From contig NZ_AP022871.1 of NCBI RefSeq assembly GCF_011764565.1, positions 310,001-374,000 on the forward strand: a stretch of 64,000 nt of DNA. The letters run 5' to 3'. The notes beneath the pieces are model-generated. The model made no database searches. It was given only the letters and a program-made list of their open reading frames with translations, and was not told the DNA's origin. A program made the position numbers and the translations under genes. The number at the start of each line of letters is the position of its first letter. The stretch's first letter is position 1. Below are positions 54,042 through 61,840 of this stretch, piece by piece. This DNA is from Phytohabitans suffuscus (GTDB taxonomy: Bacteria > Actinomycetota > Actinomycetes > Mycobacteriales > Micromonosporaceae).

Positions 54042-54428
54042 TCACGAGTCGGCCGCCAACGGCACCGCCGCCTCGCCGGGCGTCTTGCTGTAGCCGAGCG
54101 CTTCGACAATCTTGCCGTCGCGCACCCGCATGAGGTTGACGCCGCGCACGTAGTCGCCGGCGCCGGCGCCGTACCGGTAGCGCCACCGGATGGTCGCCCG
54201 GTCGCCGGCCACCGCGATCTCCTCGTCCTCGAACTGGGTGGTGCGGTCGGCGGCCAGCGCCCGCCAGAACGCCAGGCAGTCGGCGCGCCCCTCGTAGCGC
54301 GCCCCCTCCGGGGCCGGCTGGATCGCCTCCATCACGCACCCCTCGCCGACCAGCCCGTCGAGCTGGTCCGGGTCGTGGCGCACGAACGCGTCGTTGAACC
54401 GCCGGATGATCTCGCTGGTGTCGGGCAT
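54042..54428 (-). CDS. SnoaL-like (NTF2-fold) protein
   Basis: This 128-residue protein starts MPDTSEIIRRFNDAFVRHDP and has a cone-shaped NTF2 fold: DQLDGLVGEGCVMEAIQPAP, CLAFWRALAADRTTQFEDEE, ATIRWRYRYGAGAGDYVRGV and NLMRVRDGKIVEALGY. SnoaL-type proteins are polyketide cyclases or small-molecule isomerases; many are simply binding proteins. The pairing with an ABM gene suggests turnover of one small aromatic substrate. GGAG precedes the start. Confidence 0.85.
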   Translation of the reverse strand: MPDTSEIIRRFNDAFVRHDPDQLDGLVGEGCVMEAIQPAPEGARYEGRADCLAFWRALAADRTTQFEDEEIAVAGDRATIRWRYRYGAGAGDYVRGVNLMRVRDGKIVEALGYSKTPGEAAVPLAADS

Positions 54429-54522
54429 GTCGCCGACCCTCTCCTCCTGGTAGAACGTTCGGTCTACACCGGTACTATATCGACTGGTTGTTCTACTCGC
54501 AAAGGTCTGGCAAGCTTGCCCG
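54429..54522. promoter_or_regulatory. Divergent promoter region with likely TetR operator
   Basis: Between the SnoaL-like gene and tetR lie TAGAACGTTCGGTCTACA (54450-54467) and, further right, TGGTTGTTCTA. The outer TAGAAC and GTTCTA are inverted copies about 45 bp apart, and ACTATATCGACTGG between them is AT-rich enough for a -10 element. An autoregulated TetR operator controlling both directions is the simplest reading. Confidence 0.5.
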
Positions 54523-55083
54523 GTGGGTACGCGAATCCAGCCAGGCCCCCGGGAGCGCCTGCTCACCGCGGCGCAGCGGCTGAGCTACGAGCAGGGCGTC
54601 AACGTCGGCGTCGACGCCCTGCTGAGCGCGGCGAACGTGGCCCGCCGCTCGCTGTACGAACACTTCGGCGGCAAGGACGGCCTGATCGCCGAGGTGCTGC
54701 GCCGGGCAGCCGCCGAAGACCTCGACCGCTACCGGTCCGCGATCGCCGCCGCCGGCGACGATCCACGCCAGCGGCTGCTCGCCGTCTTCGACATGCTCGA
54801 CGAGATCGTCACCACGCCGGGCTTCCGCGGCTGCCGCTACCTGGGCGCCGACCTCGCCCTCGCCGAGCCGGCCCACCCCGCGCACGCCGTCACCCAGCAG
54901 TACCGGCAATCGCTGCACGACCTCCTCGCCCACGAGGTGCAGCGGCTGCGCCTGCCCCGCCCCGGGCACGTCACCGACCAGCTCATGCTGCTCATCGAAG
55001 GCACCCTCGCCACCGGCGCGGCCCGCCCCACCAGCCGTCCAGCCCGCGACGCGCGCGAGCTCGCCCAGCACATCCTCAGCTAG
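54523..55083 (+). CDS. TetR-family transcriptional regulator
   Basis: GTG at 54523 opens a 186-residue TetR protein. The HTH is RERLLTAAQRLSYEQGVNVG then VDALLSAANVARRSLYEHFG and GKDGLIAEVL. The C-terminal ligand domain contains FRGCRYLGADLALAEPAHPA, seen in many TetR regulators of small dehydrogenases and cyclases. It is divergent from the SnoaL/ABM pair and likely represses it until a small aromatic or electrophilic ligand binds. Confidence 0.9.
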   Translation: MGTRIQPGPRERLLTAAQRLSYEQGVNVGVDALLSAANVARRSLYEHFGGKDGLIAEVLRRAAAEDLDRYRSAIAAAGDDPRQRLLAVFDMLDEIVTTPGFRGCRYLGADLALAEPAHPAHAVTQQYRQSLHDLLAHEVQRLRLPRPGHVTDQLMLLIEGTLATGAARPTSRPARDARELAQHILS

Positions 55084-55102
55084 ACGACCTGTTTGCAGAC
55101 TT

Positions 55103-55162
55103 GGGCTACCGCGATGTCCGTCGCGGTCCGGACCGTTGCTCCCGCAGCCTCACCCTCCGCGG
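55103..55162 (+). repeat. Dispersed ~58-bp gene-end element, copy downstream of tetR
   Basis: It begins GGGCTACCGCGATGTCCG, contains GGTCCGGACC and ends CCTCACCCTCCGCGG. It starts 19 bases after the tetR stop, in the same orientation as that gene. Confidence 0.8.
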
Positions 55163-55345
55163 TCCACACCCGTCCACAGTGACCTCCGCGCACAGTCCCC
55201 GACCATAGAGCTTCCGGGCTCAGGGGTCCGGTTCGTCCCCACCGGCCAGCGGACCGTGGACACCGGTCCCCCTGCGGGGGCCGGCTCGCGCCCACGATCG
55301 GCCAGAACCCATCCCTCGGGTCTTCTTGGTCACGGGCATGGATTG

Positions 55346-55394
55346 AGATCTAGGCGAGTAAGGGCGCGTAATCGACCCTAACTCGCCTAGATCT
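55346..55394. repeat. 19-bp-arm hairpin AGATCTAGGCGAGT
   Basis: AGATCTAGGCGAGTAAGGG is followed by an 11-base loop and its complement with one mismatch. A partial copy of the right side (CGAGTTAGGG then TTCGACCCT) occurs near 55809-55833. It sits directly left of the composite repeat starting at 55403. Confidence 0.7.
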
Positions 55395-55402
55395 GGAGTT
55401 GG

Positions 55403-56113
55403 TGGATCGTGGTACGGATCCGCCCCTATGGGGGCAGTTTCATACCACGATCTTTTGGCCGGGGCCCGCGTTCGGGGGGCCGGGGTGACGGCGGCGCCGA
55501 AATCGGCTGGTTTGTTCTCCTCGTCGGGGTGGTCGTGGGCTCAGCGATCCAATGAGGACAGACCGGAAAGCCGCCGGGTCGTGCCCCGAGCTGGCGCTGG
55601 CCGCCTTCCGTCCGACTCGCCTGCTCGTCAGGGCCTGAGGATCGGTTCCGGCTGTTCGTGGACGCGAGCCGCCCCCACAGGTGCAACCGCCGTCGACGAT
55701 CAGCTGACCAACGATGACAAACCAGGCGATTTCGGCGGCCACACCGCCGCCCGCGCGACCCCGGCTGCCTCGCCATCCGCTCAAACCCTGACCGGGAAAG
55801 CTCCATAGACGAGTTAGGGGCTCGTATTCGACCCTGAAGCCACCCCTGTCCACAGTGGCGAGTGCGGCAGGCTCGTTTCTGCCGGTTCTTCGGCTCGCCG
55901 CCGGGAAGCGCGCGGGCCGCGTCATCGTTGAAATCCCCGGCTTATCGTGATCGGCCAGCGGATCGTGGACGGTGGCTGCCCCGCAGGGGCACCGCGACAC
56001 CTGCCCGCCGACCGCAGCGGCGCCCGCACGGACCCAGGTAGATCGCGGTCCCAGACGGCGATCCCCTTGACCGGATCCGCTAGGGGTCTGGCAGGTCTCG
56101 ACCGCGGCGGTAC
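55403..56113. repeat. Composite dispersed repeat, best-preserved copy
   Basis: This copy has three modules in order. A hairpin GGATCGTGGTACGGATCC spans 55403-55452. A block GGCTGGTTTGTTCTCCTCG then CCAATGAGGACAGACCGG lies near 55510-55570. A second hairpin TTCGTGGACGCGAG lies at 55654-55702, then GACAAACCAGGCGATTTCGG and a tail CGCCATCCGCTCAAACCC to about 55795. A further hairpin half occurs near 55955. I see no gene from 55163 to 56113. Shorter copies are at 10.0-10.3, 57.7-58.0 and 58.1-58.4 kb. Confidence 0.75.
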
Positions 56114-56320
56114 GTGTTGACGGCGATCTGGGTGAACGACCGGATCAGCGGATCGTACGACCCGCGCGCCGACCGCTGGGCCACGATCCTGCCGCTGCCG
56201 CGGGGACGGCACGGGTTCGGCGCCGCAGCGGTCGGCGGCCGCGCCTACCTCGTCGCGGGCGCGCTGACCTGCGGCGGAGGAGCGAGCAGCGACACTCTGG
56301 AGTTGGTGAGCCGGTGGTAA
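56114..56320 (+). pseudogene. Kelch-repeat fragment
   Basis: A 68-codon stretch contains NDRISGSYDPRADRWATILP and RHGFGAAAVGGRAYLVAGAL, then GGGASSDTLELV. This is one terminal blade of a Kelch beta-propeller (x-x-Y-D-P-x-x-x-x-W and G-x-x-V-G-G-x-x-Y-x-x-G). The rest of the propeller is absent upstream, where only repeats are found, so this is the C-terminal remnant of a lost gene. Confidence 0.7.
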
Positions 56321-56397
56321 GGCGGCGGTAAGTGGCGGTTCGTAGTCTTCCCCGCGGTGCCGGCGGATCGCCGGCAGGAAAGGGAAGCGTGAAGGCG

Positions 56398-56937
56398 ATG
56401 TCAACTCCTGTGCGGCGGCGCGAGTGGGGGCGGCGGGTCGTTGCCGGCCTCGCCGTCGCGCTCATGGCCGCGATCGCGGCGGTGACCGTGACCGCGACGC
56501 CGGCCGCGGCACAGACCTACCGCGTGCTCAAGGCGCTGCACAGCGGAAAATGCCTCGACGTCGTGGGCGGGTCCATGGCCGACGGCGCCCGGGTCCAGCA
56601 GTGGGCCTGCAACAGCAGCACGCAACAGATCTGGCTTGTCGAACGGGTGGACGCGGTGCGCGTGCGCTACGTCAACCTCAAGAGCGGCAAGTGCCTGGAC
56701 GTCCAGAGCGCGTCCACCGCCGACGGCGCGGCCGTGCAGCAGTGGACCTGTCTCAACGGCGCGGCCAACCAGTCGTTCAACAACGGCACCCAGTCCGGCG
56801 GCTACCAGCTCCGGCCACGCCACAGCGACAAGTGCCTCGACGTCGCCGGCGGTTCCTACAGCGACGGCGCCAGGCTCCAGCAGTGGTCGTGCTTCCCGTC
56901 GAAGCCGTCGAACCAGCACTTCTACCACACCGCTTGA
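56398..56937 (+). CDS. Secreted ricin-B-type lectin domain protein
   Basis: This 179-residue protein has a signal peptide (RRVVAGLAVALMAAIAAVTV then ATPAAAQ) and one beta-trefoil ricin domain. Three repeats are clear: SGKCLDVVGGSMADGARVQQ-W, SGKCLDVQSASTADGAAVQQ-W and SDKCLDVAGGSYSDGARLQQ-W, each with C-L-D-V and Q-x-W. It should bind carbohydrate outside the cell. No catalytic domain is attached. ATG at 56398 is used; GTG at 56389 with a better-spaced GGAAAGGG is an alternative three codons upstream. Confidence 0.92.
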   Translation: MSTPVRRREWGRRVVAGLAVALMAAIAAVTVTATPAAAQTYRVLKALHSGKCLDVVGGSMADGARVQQWACNSSTQQIWLVERVDAVRVRYVNLKSGKCLDVQSASTADGAAVQQWTCLNGAANQSFNNGTQSGGYQLRPRHSDKCLDVAGGSYSDGARLQQWSCFPSKPSNQHFYHTA

Positions 56938-57007
56938 TGACCCGGACCTCCGTCACCGAGGCGGGCGAGAGGGACGCGCGCACCGCGCGGTCCTGAACCC
57001 CGCCGCC

Positions 57008-57051
57008 CCGGGCCCGGCCGCTCCCCCTCTCTTTACAGCGGCCGGGCCCGG
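57008..57051 (+). terminator. 15-bp perfect hairpin after the lectin gene
   Basis: CCGGGCCCGGCCGCT pairs perfectly with AGCGGCCGGGCCCGG across a 14-base pyrimidine-rich loop, 70 bp downstream of the lectin stop. It is very stable, without a T-tract, which fits an actinobacterial terminator. Confidence 0.8.
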
Positions 57052-57171
57052 TCAGTCATGGGCGACCCGGGGCGCGGCGGCCCGGCCACCTGTGACGCAG
57101 GTCTGAAGCTGCTTTGAATACGTGCGACGTTAGGCTCGCTCAACCGGACAAAGGAGACCGAAAGGATCACA

Positions 57172-57597
57172 ATGCGTGATTTCTCGGGCCGCCGGAGAGC
57201 ACGGGCGGCCAAGCTGACGAAGCGCGTGGGTGCGGCGGTCGCGCTGGTCGTCGCGGTGGGGCTGGTCGGCGCCGATCCCGCCGCGGCGAGCCAGCAACCG
57301 CCCGCCGGCGCCGTGACGCAGCTCGATCCGGCCGCGGCCGGCGAGGTGATGGTGCGGTGGTGCACCGGCTGGCCGGACACCAACTACTACTGGCTGGAGG
57401 GGGGATACCCCAACCCGAACGGGTGCCAGAGGTGCTACGAGAAGGGCCTCGCCTACGAGGCGACCGGGACCTACTACGCCTGGTGCTCGAAAGAGGTCAA
57501 CGGCGCCATCCTCTGGCTCTCCTGCAGGATCTGCCTGGCAGGCGACAAGCCGGCCGTGACCCCAGCCAGACTCCCCGACGCCCGTCCCGTCGGCTAG
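57172..57597 (+). CDS. Secreted cysteine-rich hypothetical protein
   Basis: This 141-residue protein starts MRDFSGRRRARAAKLTKRVG, after AAAGGAG and a second AAAGGA. A signal peptide (VGAAVALVVAVGLVGADPAA) is followed by a mature domain with six cysteines: VRWCTGWPDTNYYWLEGGYP, NGCQRCYEKGLAYEATG, YAWCSKEVNGAILWLSCRIC. The spacing suggests three disulphides in a small compact fold. I do not recognise the family. Confidence 0.75.
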   Translation: MRDFSGRRRARAAKLTKRVGAAVALVVAVGLVGADPAAASQQPPAGAVTQLDPAAAGEVMVRWCTGWPDTNYYWLEGGYPNPNGCQRCYEKGLAYEATGTYYAWCSKEVNGAILWLSCRICLAGDKPAVTPARLPDARPVG

Positions 57598-57688
57598 AGA
57601 CCCTCCGGGGTCCGGGTCTGTCCACAGTGGCCTTTGCGCTTCGGCTGGTTTGTCCGCCCGATGTGGAGGCTGGGGGCCGGTTTCGGTA

Positions 57689-58390
57689 GATCGTGGTATG
57701 GATCCGCCCCTATGGGGGCAGTTTCATACCACGATCCGTTGGCCGGGAGCCGCGCGTTCGAGGGCAGGCGCCGAATTCGCCTGGTTTGTTCTCCTCGTCA
57801 GGGTGACCGTGGGCCTCAGCGACCAACGAGGACAGATTGGGAAGCCGCCCGCGGCAAGGCCCGAGGGATCGGTTCCGGCTGATCGTGGACGTGAGCTGCC
57901 CCCGTAGGGGCAACCGGCGTTCATGATCAGCTGACCAGCGAAGACAAACCAGGCGATTTCGGCGGCGACACCGCCACGCGCGACCCCGGCCGCCTCGCCA
58001 TCCGCTCAACCCTGCCCGCGAAAGCTCTATAGAGACCTTCCGGGGTCAGGGTTCGGGTCTGTCCACAGTGACCTTTGCGCTTCGCTGGTATGTCCGCCCG
58101 ATGTGGAGGCTGGGGGCCGGTTTCGGCGGATCGTGGTACGGATCTGTTGCCGGGGCCCGCGCGTTCGAGGGCGGCGGCGAATTCGCCTGGTTTGTTCTCC
58201 TCGTCAGGGTGATCGTGGCCTCAGCGGTCCAGTGAGGACAGACCGGAAAGCCGCCCGTGGCAGGGCCCGAGGGATCGGTTCCGGCTGGTCGACGGAGACA
58301 CACCGGGCGATTTTGGTGGCGGCACCGCCGCACGCGCGCCTCCGGCCACCTCGCCGTCCGCTCAACCCTGACCGCGAACGCGTCCATGGA
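57689..58390. repeat. Two further copies of the composite dispersed repeat
   Basis: Copy one: hairpin GATCGTGGTATGGATCCGCC at 57689-57736, block GCCTGGTTTGTTCTCCTCG near 57778, second hairpin GATCGTGGACGTGAG at 57881-57928, tail to about 58030. Copy two begins GGATCGTGGTACGGATCTG at 58127, has the GTTTGTTCTCCTCG block near 58190 and the CGATTTTGGTGGCGG tail near 58310, but lacks the second hairpin. The shared lead-in CCGCCCGATGTGGAGGCTGG precedes both. No gene is seen from 57598 to 58771. Confidence 0.75.
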
Positions 58391-58440
58391 CGATCTGCTC
58401 CAAGGGATCGCCGTGGTCGGTGGCTGTCAAGGGGCTTTGA

Positions 58441-58497
58441 GCTACCGCGATGTTCGCGGTGGTCCGGACCGTCGCTCCCGCGGCCTCACCCTCCGCG
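58441..58497 (+). repeat. Dispersed ~58-bp gene-end element, copy in intergenic DNA
   Basis: It begins GCTACCGCGATGTTCGCGG, contains GGTCCGGACC and ends CCTCACCCTCCGCG. Unlike the other copies it does not follow a recognisable gene; it lies at the end of the second composite repeat. Confidence 0.75.
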
Positions 58498-58631
58498 TCG
58501 CACAACCATCCCGCCCGAGGTGGTCGCCCATCGAGGACACGGCAGGGTCGGTGTGTCACGCCATAAAGTCCCTGATCAACAACAGACACGCGGCCCACGC
58601 GGCCGCCCGAAGGGCGGGGTGGGTCGTGTGA

Positions 58632-58689
58632 CGCGAGGGGCGAGGCCGCGGGAGCAACGGTCCGGACCACGACGGACGCCGCGGCAGCC
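58632..58689 (-). repeat. Dispersed ~58-bp gene-end element, copy downstream of the FAH gene
   Basis: On the minus strand it begins GGCTGCCGCGGCGTCCG, contains GGTCCGGACC and ends GGCCTCGCCCCTCGCG. It lies 82 bases after the stop of the minus-strand FAH-type gene, in the same orientation as that gene, and is the most diverged copy. Confidence 0.75.
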
Positions 58690-58771
58690 CAAATCTCCAA
58701 AGGGGACAACCCGGCGCCACCCGACCACGGCGACCCTGGAACGGATCGACGGCGACCCCGGAACGGATCGA

Positions 58772-59620
58772 CTAGGCACGCTGGACGAAGCGGTGGCGCA
58801 TGCCGCCGAGGGTGTCGATCGTGCTTTCCAGGACGTCGCCCGGGGTCAGGTAGCGGGGCGGTCTGCGTCCCATACCGACGCCGGGCGGCGTGCCGGTGAA
58901 GATGAGGTCGCCGGGGTGGAGCGTGCAGACGGAGGAGAGGTAGGCGATCAGGGCGGGTACGTCGAAGACCATGTCGCGGGTGCTGCCCTGTTGCACGACC
59001 TCGCCGTTGAGGGTGCAGGTGAGCCTCAGGTCGCCGGGGCCGCCGGGCTCGTCGAGTGTGGTCAGGTACGGCCCGATCGGCCCGAACCGGGGGTAGGACT
59101 TGGCGAGGCTGAACTGCGGTGGCGTGCCGCGCAGTTGCAGCGCCCGCTCGGACAGGTCCTGGCCGACGGTGAGGCCCGCGACGTGGGACCAGGCGTCCGG
59201 CGCGGGCACCCGGTCGGCGCGGGTGCCGATCACGACGACCAGCTCCACCTCCCAGTCGACGGCGTCGCCGGGCAGCGTGATGTCGCCGCGCGGCCCGTGC
59301 AGGCAGGACGGGAACTTGGTGAAGATCATGGGCTGCTCGGGCTGGGTGAAGCCGGCTTCGGCGGTGTGGTCGACGTAGTTCAGGCCGACCGCGAACACCT
59401 GCCGTGGCAGCGGCGACACCGGTCCCAGCAGATCCTGGTCGTAGGGTACGGCCGCGGAGCGGTCGGCGGACCGGGCCCAGTCCACAAAGGACGGCCATGC
59501 CTGGTACGCGGCCGCGGGCGACGGGCCGAAGCGGCCGCCGGAGGCGGTGGCCACGTCGAGTGCCGCGGTGCCGTCCTCGGTGAGCACCGCCAGCCGCCCG
59601 TCCAGGTTCGCGATCCTCAT
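58772..59620 (-). CDS. Fumarylacetoacetate hydrolase (FAH) family protein
   Basis: This 282-residue protein has the FAH fold: VFAVGLNYVDHTAEAGF, PMIFTKFPSCLHGPRGDITL, VDWEVELVVVIGTRADRVP with the E-x-E metal ligands, TVGQDLSERALQLRGTPPQF and IFTGTPPGVGMG. Members hydrolyse or decarboxylate acylpyruvates and related ring-cleavage products. ATG at 59620 overlaps the stop of the upstream oxidoreductase (ATGA). It is the last gene of the catabolic operon. Confidence 0.9.
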   Translation of the reverse strand: MRIANLDGRLAVLTEDGTAALDVATASGGRFGPSPAAAYQAWPSFVDWARSADRSAAVPYDQDLLGPVSPLPRQVFAVGLNYVDHTAEAGFTQPEQPMIFTKFPSCLHGPRGDITLPGDAVDWEVELVVVIGTRADRVPAPDAWSHVAGLTVGQDLSERALQLRGTPPQFSLAKSYPRFGPIGPYLTTLDEPGGPGDLRLTCTLNGEVVQQGSTRDMVFDVPALIAYLSSVCTLHPGDLIFTGTPPGVGMGRRPPRYLTPGDVLESTIDTLGGMRHRFVQRA

Positions 59621-60675
59621 GCCGTGGCCGCCGTCCCGGCGGGCCGCCAGAGCGGGTCGAGGGCGATCGGGCGGGCGGTCTCGGCGGACTCGTCGGCGGC
59701 CAGGTAGACCTGCATCACCTCGCGTGCCTCGGACGCGGGCACCAGCACCGGTGTGTCGCGGGCGACGGCCTCGACGAAGTGGTCGGTCTCGGCCGCCATC
59801 GGGCCGGCGTAGACGTGCCCGACCCGTTCGCCGGGCATGCTGGACAGCGGGAACACCACGCCGCCGTCCATCCGGTTGAGCACGATGTCCCGGTGGCTGT
59901 CGTCGACGAGCAGAGCGGCGTCGGTGCCGACGAACTCGATCGTGGTGGTGGAGAAGTTCGGGTAGCCGGGTGGCAGGATCCAGCCGGCGCCGACCACCGC
60001 GACGACGCCGTTGTCGAAGGTGATGGTGATCCAGGTGCAGTCGGGCACGTTGTGGCTGCCGGCCATGACCCGGCGCACCTCCTGGGCGTAGACGCGCACG
60101 GGTCGGGCCGGGCGCAGGCACCACATGAGGAAGTCGATGTCGTGGGTGGCCTCCATCGCGGCCGGCGAGAGCTTGATCCGGCCGCCGATCTTCCGGCCGA
60201 GGTTGCGGGTGATGTGCCGGCTGACCATGGCGCTGACCGGGGCGCCGAGGGTGCCATCGGCGACGCACCGCTTGACGTAGGCCTGCTTGGGGTTGAACCG
60301 CTGCGAGTAGCCGATGGCGAACTTGACCCCCTGCCGGTCGGCGAGTGCGACCAGCTCGTCGGCCTCGTCCAGGGTGAGCGCGAGCGGCTTCTCCAGCAGC
60401 ACGTGCTTGCCGGCGGACAGGCAGTCGCGGGCCATCGGGTAGTGGGTGGTCTCCGGCGTCGCGGAGATCATGACCGCGTCGACCCGGTCGAGCCATTCCT
60501 TGTAGTCGGTGGTCGCCGAGGCGGGCGAGAGCGCGGCGGCGACCTCGGCCAGCCGTTCGGGGCGGATCTCGGCGATGTGCAGCGACAGCACGTACGGGCT
60601 GGCGGCGCAGGTCTCGGCGCGGATCCCGCCGCACCAGCCCGTACCGATGACGCCGACGTGGATCGGACCGGTCAT
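59617..60675 (-). CDS. Gfo/Idh/MocA-family oxidoreductase (first copy)
   Basis: This 352-residue protein has an N-terminal Rossmann motif VGVIGTGWCGGIRAETCA, then DAVMISATPETTHYPMARDC, the catalytic EKPLALTLDEAD and a C-terminal domain with SPAAMEATHDIDFLMWCLRP. It should be an NAD(P)-dependent dehydrogenase acting on a sugar, inositol or related hydroxy compound. It is coupled by four-base overlaps at both ends to the second Gfo/Idh/MocA gene and the FAH gene. Confidence 0.92.
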   Translation of the reverse strand: MTGPIHVGVIGTGWCGGIRAETCAASPYVLSLHIAEIRPERLAEVAAALSPASATTDYKEWLDRVDAVMISATPETTHYPMARDCLSAGKHVLLEKPLALTLDEADELVALADRQGVKFAIGYSQRFNPKQAYVKRCVADGTLGAPVSAMVSRHITRNLGRKIGGRIKLSPAAMEATHDIDFLMWCLRPARPVRVYAQEVRRVMAGSHNVPDCTWITITFDNGVVAVVGAGWILPPGYPNFSTTTIEFVGTDAALLVDDSHRDIVLNRMDGGVVFPLSSMPGERVGHVYAGPMAAETDHFVEAVARDTPVLVPASEAREVMQVYLAADESAETARPIALDPLWRPAGTAATA

Positions 60676-61805
60676 GACGGCTCCAGCAGGGTGTCGAGCG
60701 CGGCCGGATCGGCGGGTAGCGCGATCTCGGTGCCGCGCCGGGCGGACAGGTCGATGGCCATGGTCAGCAGCAGGTTCCGGTGGCCGTCGGCGGCGGAGGC
60801 GTGTGGCGTACGCAGGCCGGTGACGAGGCTGGTCAGCCACGACGTGGTCTCCTCCCGCATCGGCCCCCAGAGCTGGCCGGCCCACAGGTCGCCGGGCGGG
60901 TACGAGGTGAGGAAGTCCACGTGCCGGGCGGCACCGGCGGCGAACCCCTCGGGCGAGTAGCCCGCCGGCTGCGCGTGCTCGGAGGCCAGTACCGTGTCGC
61001 GGTGCGTGTCCTCGATGTCGAGCACGCCCTCGGTGCCGACGATGCCGATCTCCAGTCCGTACACCGAGCCGGGCCAGACGGTGGGTAGCGCCCAGCTGAT
61101 GTTCATGCTCCAGATCGTGCCGTCGGTCATCGTGACGATGGCCAGGGTGGCGTCCTTCGTGCCGTGCTCGCCGAGGCTGCGGTCGGTGGAGCGGGCGTAC
61201 ACGGTGGCGGGTGTCTTGCCTTCCATCAGCCACATGCACAGGTCGACGCTGTGCGTGCCGGAGACGACGATCGGGGTGAGCGTGGCCCGCTGGGTGGTGC
61301 GGCGCAGCGTGGCCAGCGGGACCATCCGGTTCATGAACGCTCGGGTGACCACGGTGGTCACCTCGCCGATCGCGCCGGTCTCCAGCTTCGCCTTGGTGGC
61401 CAGGAACCGCCGGCGAAACCGCTGGGTGTAGCCCACGGCCGCGCTCACGCCGTGGGCCTCGATCTCGGCGAGCACGCGGGCGGAGCCCCGCGCCGAGGTG
61501 GCCAGCGGCTTCTCGACGAACAGGGCCTTGCCGGCGCGGGCGGCGGCGACGGTGGGGGCCTCGTGCTGGTTCTCGTCCGTGGCGACGATCACCGCGTCGA
61601 CCTCGGGCCGGTTGACCAGTTCGGCGAAGTCGCCGGTGAAGTGGTCGGCCGCGCAGTCCGCGGCCAGCTTGCGGCCGACCGCCTGGTCGCGGTCGCAGAG
61701 CCCGATCCAGCCCACGCCGGGGTGGTCCCGGGCGATCATCGCCCGGATCCGCCCTACCGTGCCGCATCCGACGACGGCCAAGCCGACATCTCGCCGATGA
61801 GTCAT
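60672..61805 (-). CDS. Gfo/Idh/MocA-family oxidoreductase (second copy)
   Basis: This 377-residue protein starts at MTHRRDVGLAVVGCGTVGRI, with EVDAVIVATDENQHEAPTVA, EKPLATSARGSARVL and a C-terminal domain including TPIVVSGTHSVDLCMWLMEG. It is paralogous in fold to the next gene, but low similarity points to different substrates or successive steps. A 35-bp gap separates it from the upstream dehydrogenase gene; it overlaps the downstream gene by four bases. Two such enzymes in tandem with a D-2-hydroxyacid dehydrogenase suggest oxidation of a polyhydroxylated compound. Confidence 0.92.
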   Translation of the reverse strand: MTHRRDVGLAVVGCGTVGRIRAMIARDHPGVGWIGLCDRDQAVGRKLAADCAADHFTGDFAELVNRPEVDAVIVATDENQHEAPTVAAARAGKALFVEKPLATSARGSARVLAEIEAHGVSAAVGYTQRFRRRFLATKAKLETGAIGEVTTVVTRAFMNRMVPLATLRRTTQRATLTPIVVSGTHSVDLCMWLMEGKTPATVYARSTDRSLGEHGTKDATLAIVTMTDGTIWSMNISWALPTVWPGSVYGLEIGIVGTEGVLDIEDTHRDTVLASEHAQPAGYSPEGFAAGAARHVDFLTSYPPGDLWAGQLWGPMREETTSWLTSLVTGLRTPHASAADGHRNLLLTMAIDLSARRGTEIALPADPAALDTLLEPS

Positions 61806-61840
61806 CGATCCTCCACAGTGGAACAGCTGGTGTGTTGGGA

